Shown here piece after piece: positions 45,096 through 52,737 of a DNA stretch of 64,000 nt. This DNA comes from CAZWKQ01 sp964634005 (GTDB lineage: Bacteria; Bacteroidota; Bacteroidia; Bacteroidales; JACABE01). The stretch covers positions 62,001-126,000 of the forward strand of contig CAZWKQ010000002.1 of NCBI GenBank assembly GCA_964634005.1. The letters are read 5' to 3'. Each line of letters starts with the position of its first letter. The stretch's first letter is position 1. The notes beneath the pieces are model-generated. The model worked only from the letters and a program-made list of their open reading frames with translations, did no database searches and had not been told where the DNA came from. The translations under genes were made by a program, and so were the position numbers.

Positions 45096-45893
45096 TTACC
45101 AACTTCCTCCGGCACCACCGCCTCCGAAACTGCCTCCGCCAAAACCGCCAAATCCTCTGCTTCCTGAGCTAAAGCCCCCCCAACTGCCTCCATGCCCCCT
45201 GTTATTCATCATTGATAATAAAAATAATGTTGTCCAAAATGAAGGGTTTCTACCAATAGTTTTAGAGTGTTTCCCAAACTTCATCATAAACAGAACTAAA
45301 ATTATAACAAAAAGGGGTATTAAATATGCAACAGCAGGAGGAGTTTCTTCGATATTTTTATATTCAGCCGGAAATTCTCCTGAGGCTAGTTTCATTAATA
45401 TATCAGTTGCCTGGTTTAATCCATCGTAAAACTTTTTTTCTTTGAAGTAGGGGATCATCTCATTTTCAATTATTCTTCTTGAAATAGCATCGGTAATTAC
45501 CGATTCCAAACCATAACCAACTGCTATAAATACACCTCTTTCTCCTTGTTTCCCATCTGGTTTTACCAAAATTAAAATCCCGTTGTTTTTACCTTTCTGT
45601 CCTATTCCCCATTTTTCAGCTAACCTTATGGCATAATCCGATTTATCGTATCCGAGTAAATCATTTGTAATAACTATTGCTATCTGTGTGCTTGTAGAAT
45701 CAGAATAAGAAACAAGTTTGTTTTCAAGCAAAGATTTTTCAGTTTCAGATAGTGTTGAAGTGTAATCATTTACCAACTTCGGAGGATTAGGTTTTTCGGG
45801 CAATTCTTGTGCTGAAATACTATTGTTTAAAAATAACAGACTGAATATTATTGGAAATAAATAACCGGTTATACTTTTTATTTTAGTTGTCAT
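45096..45893 (-). CDS. TPM domain protein (YgcG family) with Gly-rich tail
   Basis: A 265-aa envelope protein. A signal peptide (~1-28, ending NSISAQ) precedes a TPM domain (~38-165: VNDYTSTLSETEKSLLENKL, TQIAIVITNDL, IAVGYGLESVITDA). A transmembrane helix (~187-204) follows, then a C-terminal tail very rich in Gly, Ser and Phe ending GGGGAGGSW, typical of YgcG-type proteins. The family is often found with LemA, as here. Function is unknown in bacteria; plant relatives act in photosystem repair. It is 10 bases after the next TPM gene, so co-transcribed. Confidence 0.9.
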   Translation of the reverse strand: MTTKIKSITGYLFPIIFSLLFLNNSISAQELPEKPNPPKLVNDYTSTLSETEKSLLENKLVSYSDSTSTQIAIVITNDLLGYDKSDYAIRLAEKWGIGQKGKNNGILILVKPDGKQGERGVFIAVGYGLESVITDAISRRIIENEMIPYFKEKKFYDGLNQATDILMKLASGEFPAEYKNIEETPPAVAYLIPLFVIILVLFMMKFGKHSKTIGRNPSFWTTLFLLSMMNNRGHGGSWGGFSSGSRGFGGFGGGSFGGGGAGGSW

Positions 45894-45903
45894 ATTTTAT
45901 AGT

Positions 45904-46341
45904 TTATTCAAAAGAAATTTCATCGCTTAATTCGTTTATATCATTTTTTTCGTGGGGGAAATATTCTTTTAATTGCATCCCAACTTGAGTAACAGCTTCT
46001 ATTAATCCTTCGGTAAAATTTCCTTTTTTAAATTCTTGAAGCATGTTATCTTTGATATTATCCCAAAAATTTTCGGGAACTTTTGAGTTAATACCTGCAT
46101 CTCCGATAATTGCAAATTTACGTGTTTCAACGGCCAGATATATTAGTACACCGTTGCGTAAATTTGTTTTATGCATACCCAGTTTCTTAAAAATATATGC
46201 AGCCCTGTCAAGAACATCTCCATAGCATTTTTTTTCAATATGAATTTTTATTTCTCCTGAAGTGTTCAATTCGGCATTTTTTACTGCTTGAAGTATTTCG
46301 TTTTGTTGTTCTTTAGAAAAAAAATCTGATGTTTTTTTCAT
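45904..46341 (-). CDS. TPM domain protein, short cytoplasmic-type form
   Basis: A 145-aa protein made of one TPM domain without a signal peptide: ILQAVKNAELNTSGEIKIHI, KTNLRNGVLIYLAVETRKFA and IIGDAGINSKVPENFWD. The C-terminus is acidic. The domain recalls the companion 265-aa protein, but this one lacks both the membrane segment and the Gly-rich tail. It lies between lemA (63 bases upstream) and the larger TPM gene, in the LemA-TPM-TPM arrangement found in many Bacteroidota. Confidence 0.87.
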   Translation of the reverse strand: MKKTSDFFSKEQQNEILQAVKNAELNTSGEIKIHIEKKCYGDVLDRAAYIFKKLGMHKTNLRNGVLIYLAVETRKFAIIGDAGINSKVPENFWDNIKDNMLQEFKKGNFTEGLIEAVTQVGMQLKEYFPHEKNDINELSDEISFE

Positions 46342-46356
46342 AGGATATTATTTTTT

Positions 46357-46388
46357 TAAAAAAATATGTCGGAATAATGTCCGACATA
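46357..46388 (-). terminator. Possible attenuating hairpin between lemA and the TPM genes
   Basis: A 9-base perfect stem (46365-46373 with 46380-46388; TATGTCGGA/TCCGACATA) is followed on the minus strand by seven T. It could reduce read-through from lemA to the TPM genes. Confidence 0.5.
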
Positions 46389-46404
46389 CTTTTTAAATTT
46401 TAGT

Positions 46405-47001
46405 TTAAAATTTGACTTCAGGTGCTTTTTCGGCTCCTTCCTGAGCTTCGAAATATGCTTTTTTATCGAAACCGAAAATAGTTGCAAAAATGTTTTTTGG
46501 AAACTTTCTGATATTAGCATTGTATTGTTGAGCAACTTCGTTGAACTTCCTTCTTTCAACTGAAATTCTGTTTTCAGTGCCTTCAAGTTGTGATTGGAGT
46601 TCCAAGAAATTTTGAGTTGCCTTCAATTCCGGATATTTTTCAACTACTACAAGAAGTCTTGACAATGCTGAACTTAATCCGTCTTGTGCTTTCTGAAATT
46701 TTTGTATAGCATCGGCATTAAGATTTGTCGGATCAATTTTAACAGAAGTAGCTTCAGAACGTGCTTTTATAACATCTGTCAAAGTTTGTTGTTCGAAATT
46801 TGCTACTCCTTTAACTGTGTTTACCAAATTGGGAATCAGATCCGATCTTCTTTGATACTGATTCTCTACATTTGCCCATTGACTGTTAACGCTTTCTTCA
46901 AGACTTACAAGTTTATTGTACATCCCAACTGATGAAACAATCAATATTACTATTATACCTACAACTATTAATGTTGTTATTAAACTTTTACTCAATTTCA
47001 T
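46405..47001 (-). CDS. lemA: LemA family protein
   Basis: A 198-aa membrane-anchored protein with one N-terminal transmembrane helix (~residues 8-27) and a long helical body. The LemA signature is clear: SQWANVENQYQRRSDLIPNL near residues 40-59, followed by NTVKGVANFEQQTL and NRISVERRKFNEVAQQYN. The family forms helical bundles at the envelope; its function is unknown. It is the promoter-proximal gene of the lemA-TPM-TPM group, and its start is 36 bases from the htpG stop. Confidence 0.93.
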   Translation of the reverse strand: MKLSKSLITTLIVVGIIVILIVSSVGMYNKLVSLEESVNSQWANVENQYQRRSDLIPNLVNTVKGVANFEQQTLTDVIKARSEATSVKIDPTNLNADAIQKFQKAQDGLSSALSRLLVVVEKYPELKATQNFLELQSQLEGTENRISVERRKFNEVAQQYNANIRKFPKNIFATIFGFDKKAYFEAQEGAEKAPEVKF

Positions 47002-47037
47002 TTTTTTTCTTTTTAAATTTTTTTACAAATATATATA

Positions 47038-48936
47038 TTATTTAATGATTTCTACACTTCTTTTAATAAATTCGGTTAATGCTTCTCCTTTTAAAAGATT
47101 TTGAGACAGAAGAGCTAAATCTACAAGTTGTTTTGCAAGTTTGCTTTGAGTATCTTCGTTAGTTTCATTTAGTATGTTATAAATTATTGGATGATTACTG
47201 TTTACAACAAGATTATACATATCGGGCATAGCTCCCATATAAGACATTCCGCCTCCTATTGCCGACATATCTTTCATTCTCCTCATAAACTCGGGTTGAG
47301 TAATAATCACAGGCTGTTCGGTTTCGCTCATATTTTCAAATACAACTGTGAATTTTGATGCGTCAATGTTCTTTTCAAAAACTGGTTTTATTTTATTTTT
47401 TTCATCATCAGTTAGTTTACTTGGAATTTCATCATCTTTTTTAATGAGTTTATCAATAGTGTCAGCATCAACCCTGACAAATGACGTATTTTCTAATTTA
47501 CGTTCAAGTAGGTTTATAAAATGACTGTCAAGAATTCCGTCCATTACCAATATATCATAACCTTTCTCCTTAGCCAATTGAATATAGCTGTGTTGGTCTT
47601 CAATATTATTAGTGTAAAGGTAAACTAATTTTTTTTCTTTATCGGTTTGATTGTCTTTTATATGATTTTTGTATTCTTCAAGTGTGAAGTATTTATTCTC
47701 AGTATTTTTTAATAGACAGAATTTTTCGGCTCTTTCGTAAAACTTGTCTTCTGATATCATACCGTATTCAATAAATACTTTTATATCATCCCACTTAGTT
47801 TCAAATTCTTCACGTTTATTTTTAAATATTTCTTCTAATTTGTCTGCTACCTTTTTAGTTATATGATTTGAAATTTTTTTAACATTTGCATCGCTTTGAA
47901 GATAACTTCTCGATACATTCAAAGGAATATCAGGTGAATCGAGAACTCCGTGCAAAAGTGTCAAAAAATCAGGGACAATTCCCTCGACGGAATCTGTCAC
48001 AAATACTTGATTGCAATATAGTTGAATTTTGTCTTTTTGTACTTCTAAGTTCTTTTTAACTTTTGGGAAATATAGGATTCCGGTTAAATTGAAAGGATAA
48101 TCGACATTCAGATGAATATTGAATAGTGGCTCTTCGAAAGAATAAGGATACAGTTCTCTGTAGAAATTGGTGTAATCTTCGTCTTTCAACTCGCTTGGTT
48201 TTAGTGTCCAAAGCGGTTTAGTATTATTTATTATTCTTGGTTTTTCGACCTCTATTGTTTTGTCATTACCGTCTTTGTCTTTTTCGCCCTCAACTTTTTC
48301 CCATTTTTTTTCAACTCCAAATTCAATGGGAATTGGTAAAAACTTACAATATTTTTTAAGCAAATTCAATATTTTGTATTCTTCAAGAAATTCTTCCGAA
48401 TCTTCAGCAATATGAAGAATTATATCAGTTCCTCTGTCTTTCTTTTTAATTTCGGTGATTTCAAATTCGGGGCTGCCGTCGCATACCCATTTTACCGGTT
48501 TTTCTTCTTCTATATATGATTTTGTGTGAATTTCAACTTGTTTTGCAACCATAAAAGAAGAATAAAAACCTAAGCCAAAATGTCCGATTAGTGCATTAGC
48601 ATCAGCTTCGCTTTTTCCCTTATACTTTTCTAAAAACTCTTCAGCTCCCGAAAAAGCAATTTGATTTATGTATTTATCAACCTCTTCGGCGCTCATTCCA
48701 ATTCCCCTGTCGCTTATGGTAATAGTCTTCTTTTTTTTGTCGAAACTTACTTTAATTGTCAAATCTCCTAATTCGCCTTTAAATTTTCCCAACGATGAAA
48801 GCGTTTTTAACTTTTGTGTTGCATCAACAGCATTGGAAATAAGCTCTCTTAAAAAGATTTCATGATCCGAGTATAAAAATTTCTTGATAATAGGAAAGAT
48901 GTTTTCTGTTTGAACGTTAATTTTACCTTTTTGCAT
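47038..48936 (-). CDS. htpG: Molecular chaperone HtpG (Hsp90)
   Basis: A 632-aa ATP-dependent cytosolic chaperone. The GHKL ATP-binding motifs are intact: FLRELISNAVDATQKL near residues 29-44, ISDRGIGMSAEEVDKYI, and GHFGLGFYSSFMVA. Middle-domain sequences such as LNVSRSYLQSD are also present. Length matches E. coli HtpG (624 aa). Upstream lies a 7-9-7 palindrome (48996-49018) overlapping a candidate -33 element, consistent with stress control. It is followed by lemA in the same direction, but the pair may be separate transcription units. Confidence 0.97.
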   Translation of the reverse strand: MQKGKINVQTENIFPIIKKFLYSDHEIFLRELISNAVDATQKLKTLSSLGKFKGELGDLTIKVSFDKKKKTITISDRGIGMSAEEVDKYINQIAFSGAEEFLEKYKGKSEADANALIGHFGLGFYSSFMVAKQVEIHTKSYIEEEKPVKWVCDGSPEFEITEIKKKDRGTDIILHIAEDSEEFLEEYKILNLLKKYCKFLPIPIEFGVEKKWEKVEGEKDKDGNDKTIEVEKPRIINNTKPLWTLKPSELKDEDYTNFYRELYPYSFEEPLFNIHLNVDYPFNLTGILYFPKVKKNLEVQKDKIQLYCNQVFVTDSVEGIVPDFLTLLHGVLDSPDIPLNVSRSYLQSDANVKKISNHITKKVADKLEEIFKNKREEFETKWDDIKVFIEYGMISEDKFYERAEKFCLLKNTENKYFTLEEYKNHIKDNQTDKEKKLVYLYTNNIEDQHSYIQLAKEKGYDILVMDGILDSHFINLLERKLENTSFVRVDADTIDKLIKKDDEIPSKLTDDEKNKIKPVFEKNIDASKFTVVFENMSETEQPVIITQPEFMRRMKDMSAIGGGMSYMGAMPDMYNLVVNSNHPIIYNILNETNEDTQSKLAKQLVDLALLSQNLLKGEALTEFIKRSVEIIK

Positions 48937-48975
48937 AATTTATTATTTTTTCAAAATTTCCGGTTCAGTTTTTAA

Positions 48976-49007
48976 CAAAGCTTATGCCATAAAAAAAGTG
49001 TGACAAA
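48976..49007 (-). promoter_or_regulatory. Candidate htpG promoter
   Basis: On the minus strand, TTTG (49004-49007), a 19-base spacer, then TAAGCTTTG (48976-48984), which is the Bacteroidota -7 box with one extra base between TA and TTTG. It is 40 bases upstream of the htpG ATG. Confidence 0.4.
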
Positions 49008-49018
49008 TTGGCACACTT
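48996..49018 (-). promoter_or_regulatory. 7-9-7 inverted repeat upstream of htpG (putative operator)
   Basis: AAGTGTG (48996-49002) and CACACTT (49012-49018) are perfect complements separated by nine bases, and the inner sequence TGACAAATTGGCA is itself partly symmetrical. It covers the candidate -33 element of htpG. It is not a CIRCE element (TTAGCACTC). A T run follows on the minus strand, so a terminator-like hairpin is the alternative, but no minus-strand gene lies upstream of it. Confidence 0.42.
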
Positions 49019-49054
49019 GTAAAAGGTTAATAAAAATCATAAAAAAAATAAAGA

Positions 49055-49088
49055 TTGTACTGTACTATAAAATAAATTTATAATTTTA
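49055..49088 (+). promoter_or_regulatory. Candidate promoter of ilvE
   Basis: TTG at 49055-49057, a 23-base spacer, then TAATTTTA at 49081-49088 (one mismatch to TAnnTTTG), 45 bases upstream of the ilvE ATG. Confidence 0.4.
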
Positions 49089-49133
49089 CCACGTTTTATT
49101 GAATAATTTAATTACCATTTAAAACTCGAAAAT

Positions 49134-50150
49134 ATGAATAATATAGATTGGAAAAGTTTACCCTTCGGTTATTTTAAAACCGATTATAATGTGCGTTGTT
49201 ATTATAGAAACGGCTCATGGGGAGAACTTGAAATTTCATCGTCTGAGTACATCAATTTACATATTGCCGCTACTTGCCTGCATTACGGTCAGGAAGCATT
49301 TGAAGGCTTAAAAGCATTCAGAGGTAAAGACGGTAAAATAAGAATTTTCCGCCTTGAAGAAAATGCCAAAAGAATGCAAAGTTCAGCATATGGAATAATG
49401 ATGGCCAACATACCAACAGAGTTATTTAAAGAAGCTGTTATAAAAGCAGTAAAGTTAAATGAAAAATATATCCCTCCTTATGGCGAAGGTGCCTCGTTGT
49501 ATATAAGGCCTTTGTTAATAGGTTCTGGTCCTCAGGTGGGTGTTAAACCTGCAAACGAGTATTTGTTTTTAGTTTTTGTTGGTCCGGTCGGTCCATACTT
49601 TAAAGAAGGATTCAATCCCGTTAATATTCAGCTTGTAAGAGATTATGACAGAGCTGCTCCGCTTGGAACAGGATGTTATAAAGTTGGGGGAAATTATGCT
49701 GCAAGTCTGAGAGCCGGCGAAAGAGCTCATCAGGAAGGATATGCAAGCGTTCTATTTCTTGATGCAAAAGAAAAAAAATATATCGATGAAGCAGGTCCGG
49801 CTAACTTTTTTGCAATTAAAGGCAACAAATATATTACTCCCGACTCGAATTCAATATTGCCTTCAATAACCAATATGAGTCTTAGAACTTTAGCCGAAGA
49901 AATTGGCTTGATAGTAGAAAGACGCCACGTTGAAGTAAAAGAATTGTCCGAATTTGATGAAGTAGGAGCATGTGGTACTGCTGCTGTTATTACTCCTATC
50001 AAAAAAATATTCGACCGTGACAGAAATAAGGTTTATGAATTCTGTAAAGACGGAAAAGCAGGTCCTATTTCCACAAAATTATACAATAAATTAAGGGCTA
50101 TTCAAGAGGGTGAAGAAGAGGATAAATTCGGCTGGAACACTATTATTTAA
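49134..50150 (+). CDS. ilvE: Branched-chain amino acid aminotransferase (group II)
   Basis: A 338-aa PLP enzyme for the last step of Ile, Leu and Val synthesis or the first step of their breakdown. The region HYGQEAFEGLKAFRGKDGKI, the PLP-binding Lys183 in GCYKVGGNYAASL, and the C-terminal EVGACGTAAVITPI mark the class IV fold. The AFEGLKAF/GGNYAASL style is that of the longer group II (eukaryote-like) enzymes rather than E. coli IlvE. It is monocistronic, with its own promoter-like sequence and a strong terminator. Confidence 0.95.
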   Translation: MNNIDWKSLPFGYFKTDYNVRCYYRNGSWGELEISSSEYINLHIAATCLHYGQEAFEGLKAFRGKDGKIRIFRLEENAKRMQSSAYGIMMANIPTELFKEAVIKAVKLNEKYIPPYGEGASLYIRPLLIGSGPQVGVKPANEYLFLVFVGPVGPYFKEGFNPVNIQLVRDYDRAAPLGTGCYKVGGNYAASLRAGERAHQEGYASVLFLDAKEKKYIDEAGPANFFAIKGNKYITPDSNSILPSITNMSLRTLAEEIGLIVERRHVEVKELSEFDEVGACGTAAVITPIKKIFDRDRNKVYEFCKDGKAGPISTKLYNKLRAIQEGEEEDKFGWNTII

Positions 50151-50168
50151 TTTTCTATAATATTTCTT

Positions 50169-50205
50169 TAAAGCCTCATTCTGAAAAATGAATGAGGCTT
50201 TTTTG
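50169..50205 (+). terminator. Intrinsic terminator of ilvE
   Basis: AAGCCTCATT (50171-50180) pairs perfectly with AATGAGGCTT (50191-50200) and runs into T6, 20 bases after the ilvE stop. Confidence 0.9.
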
Positions 50206-50264
50206 TAACTTGTTTATTTAAATATCGTTTAAGTCGGCAGATAATATTAAAAATATCGTTTTGT

Positions 50265-51443
50265 ATGCTTAAAAAGTTAATTTTTATTTTACTTTTAATT
50301 CTTTTTTCGACTTTTATATATTCTCAAAACAAACTTGATACATTGCTCAATGAGCGTCAAAATATCTATCAGGAAATGCTCTATAAGTTAAACCCTGCTT
50401 TAAACGATACTTACGTTGCAGGAGTTATTAACAAAATGTCGGCTTATGATAAATTAATATCTGACGAAACTCACAAAATCGACTCTATACTTTCAGCATC
50501 TAATAAAAATATTCCTTTAAATGAAATAACCATACAAAACCTTAAATCGAAAAAAGACAGGGCATATAATTACTTTTATTTCACTCTTATTTTGTTGATT
50601 ATTTGCGCATTGTTTTTAATAATATTTTCTGAAAAAATCAAAAATTATAAAAAGGAAGTAACTTTTTTAGAATCTGACATCAAAGAGGCTAATAGTAATT
50701 ATTCAAAAGTAAGTGATGAAAAACATGCATTGCAAAGAGAAACGTCAATAAAAATCAAATCATTAAACGATAAAATTCATCTGATAAACAATGAAAAAGA
50801 TTTTTTAATTGAAGAAAACAATAAGTTAAAAAAATCAATTAAAGAATTAGAAAATGAAATTACTATCATTAAAGACAAGCTAAAAGTATCAGGGAATGAA
50901 GAAAATAAGTATTTACGAGAAGCTGTAAAATTACTCGAAAAAGACAAAAATGAATTGTTGGATGAAATAGAAAAAATAAAGAAAGAAAAAGTTGTTTCAA
51001 ATAAAAATTCTACAGAAGATGTCGAACAAATAAAGATAGAACTTGCAAAAAGAATAGATCATTTGGAAAACGCTTTAAAAGCAAAAGAGATAATGGAAAG
51101 TGTAATTGTAAATAAGCATAAAGAATACGAGGAGACAATAAAAAACTTAAAGGAAACTATAGAACAACTTACTGTCGAACTTGAAGATGAAAAAGCATAC
51201 AATGATAAACTAAATAATAAAATTTCATTTTTCGAAGACGAATTGGCAGAAAAAGAAAACGAGTTGAAAAATATGTGGGCAAAACTTACTTCTCAATCGC
51301 AGTTAAATTTATCTAAAACAGAAAATGATCCGAATTATAATATTTTAAAAACAATAGAAAAACTAAATCGTTTAAAACAAGCAGAAATATTGTCGGATAA
51401 TGAATTTGAAACTCTTAAGGACAAAATAATAAATCAAATTTAA
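50265..51443 (+). CDS. Coiled-coil membrane protein with C-terminal SHOCT-like segment
   Basis: A 392-aa protein of unknown function. Residues 1-21 are a signal peptide or anchor (FSTFIYSQ). Residues ~22-100 form a helical, probably periplasmic segment, and residues ~103-122 a transmembrane helix. Residues ~125-350 form a long Lys/Glu-rich coiled coil that should be cytoplasmic. The last ~32 residues (IEKLNRLKQAEILSDNEFET and following) resemble the SHOCT short C-terminal domain often found on membrane-associated oligomers. Its TAA ends one base before the ATG of the divergent phosphoglycerate kinase gene, implying coupled expression. No enzymatic motif is visible. Confidence 0.72.
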   Translation: MLKKLIFILLLILFSTFIYSQNKLDTLLNERQNIYQEMLYKLNPALNDTYVAGVINKMSAYDKLISDETHKIDSILSASNKNIPLNEITIQNLKSKKDRAYNYFYFTLILLIICALFLIIFSEKIKNYKKEVTFLESDIKEANSNYSKVSDEKHALQRETSIKIKSLNDKIHLINNEKDFLIEENNKLKKSIKELENEITIIKDKLKVSGNEENKYLREAVKLLEKDKNELLDEIEKIKKEKVVSNKNSTEDVEQIKIELAKRIDHLENALKAKEIMESVIVNKHKEYEETIKNLKETIEQLTVELEDEKAYNDKLNNKISFFEDELAEKENELKNMWAKLTSQSQLNLSKTENDPNYNILKTIEKLNRLKQAEILSDNEFETLKDKIINQI

Positions 51444-51444
51444 G

Positions 51445-52734
51445 ATGGAAAGTTATAATATTCCTCTAATCCAAGATGCCGATTTAAAAGGCAAGATAGT
51501 ACTTGTGAGGGTTGATCATAATGTTGTTAAAAATGGTGAAATACACGATCCTTATCGTATAGACTCAACTATAGGTACATTATTCTATATTATCTCTAGG
51601 GGAGGAAAGATGATATTAATGACTCATGTTGGCAGACCTAAGGATAAAAAGACGGGAAATATAGTCATAAATCACAAAACCTCAGTGCAACCTATTGTTG
51701 ATTATTTAAAGCAGAAATTACATATTAATTTACAGGTCCCCGAATTTTATAAAGATGATGAAAAAGGATATATAAGTATAGAAACATCAGTAAATCACTT
51801 GATAAAAGATTTGAAAGAAAACAAGATTGATGGTATATATCTGCCAAATACACGTTGGTTTTGGGGTGAAGAGGCCAAAGGAGAAGAAAGCTTAAGATTT
51901 GCAAACCAATTGGCAGGATTAGCCGATATATTTGTAAATGATGCATTTGGTTCATGGCAACCGCATGCCTCAACTGTGTTGGTGAATAAATTTCTACCAT
52001 CTTATGCGGGTTTTCTAATGCAAAAAGAAATCTCTAATCTGGAAAGAATATACAATCCGACCCATCCTTTTTTGGCAGTAGTAGCAGGTTCAAAATTCGA
52101 TACTAAAATTGATTCTTTGTTTGCCTTGCTCAAAAAAGCTGATTACTTGATACTCGGAGGTGTTATTTACAATGCTTATTTATCAGCCAAATACGGATTT
52201 AGCATAAAAGGCATTGAGCAAGATGATATAAAACATGCTAAAGATTTTGTCGAGTTTGCATCTGAGTTTCCCGAAAAAATTATTGAGCTTCCCTTTATTA
52301 TTGAATCTGATACTATGGATGCAAAAATTGAAGGTTCTTATAGAGTAAGGAGCATAAGTAATATCAAAAGAGGCGAGGAGTTGAATTATGTTTTGGATAT
52401 TGCAAAAGAATCATTCAAAGATGAAAAAGTTAAAAATGTATTTCATAAAGCTCAAACGATATTTGTTAATGCTGTAATGGGATATACGCCATATTTCAAT
52501 GAGGGGACAATTGCTTTGGATGAATTAATTGATGAGAATAAAGAAGCAATAAAACTTTATGGTGGAGGTGATACTATGCAGGAATTGAAGAGGCTTTTAC
52601 CCGGTCTATACATATCTGCACTCGATAGCCCAAAATATTATATATTTACAGGAGGAGGTGCAGTTTTAAAAGCTATTGAGAACGGTTCTACCAAAGATTT
52701 AGAACCGGTTAAAGCTCTTATTAATTCTATTTAG
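51445..52734 (+). CDS. Divergent phosphoglycerate kinase family protein
   Basis: A 429-aa protein with the PGK fold. Conserved elements: VRVDHN at 21-26, Arg38, THVGRP at 60-65, PNTRWFWGEE at 134-143, NDAFG at 165-169, GSKFDTKI at 215-222, GGGDT at 373-377 and TGGGA at 402-406. Several signature residues are changed. The loop normally reading G-TAHRA-x-AST is SWQPHAST (170-177), losing the His-Arg that helps bind 3-phosphoglycerate. The nucleotide-site motif GPMGVFE reads AVMGYTP. It is therefore either a paralogue with another substrate or a very divergent PGK. It starts 1 base after the coiled-coil gene and converges with the ClC gene, 3 bases between stops. Confidence 0.8.
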   Translation: MESYNIPLIQDADLKGKIVLVRVDHNVVKNGEIHDPYRIDSTIGTLFYIISRGGKMILMTHVGRPKDKKTGNIVINHKTSVQPIVDYLKQKLHINLQVPEFYKDDEKGYISIETSVNHLIKDLKENKIDGIYLPNTRWFWGEEAKGEESLRFANQLAGLADIFVNDAFGSWQPHASTVLVNKFLPSYAGFLMQKEISNLERIYNPTHPFLAVVAGSKFDTKIDSLFALLKKADYLILGGVIYNAYLSAKYGFSIKGIEQDDIKHAKDFVEFASEFPEKIIELPFIIESDTMDAKIEGSYRVRSISNIKRGEELNYVLDIAKESFKDEKVKNVFHKAQTIFVNAVMGYTPYFNEGTIALDELIDENKEAIKLYGGGDTMQELKRLLPGLYISALDSPKYYIFTGGGAVLKAIENGSTKDLEPVKALINSI

Positions 52735-52737
52735 AAA

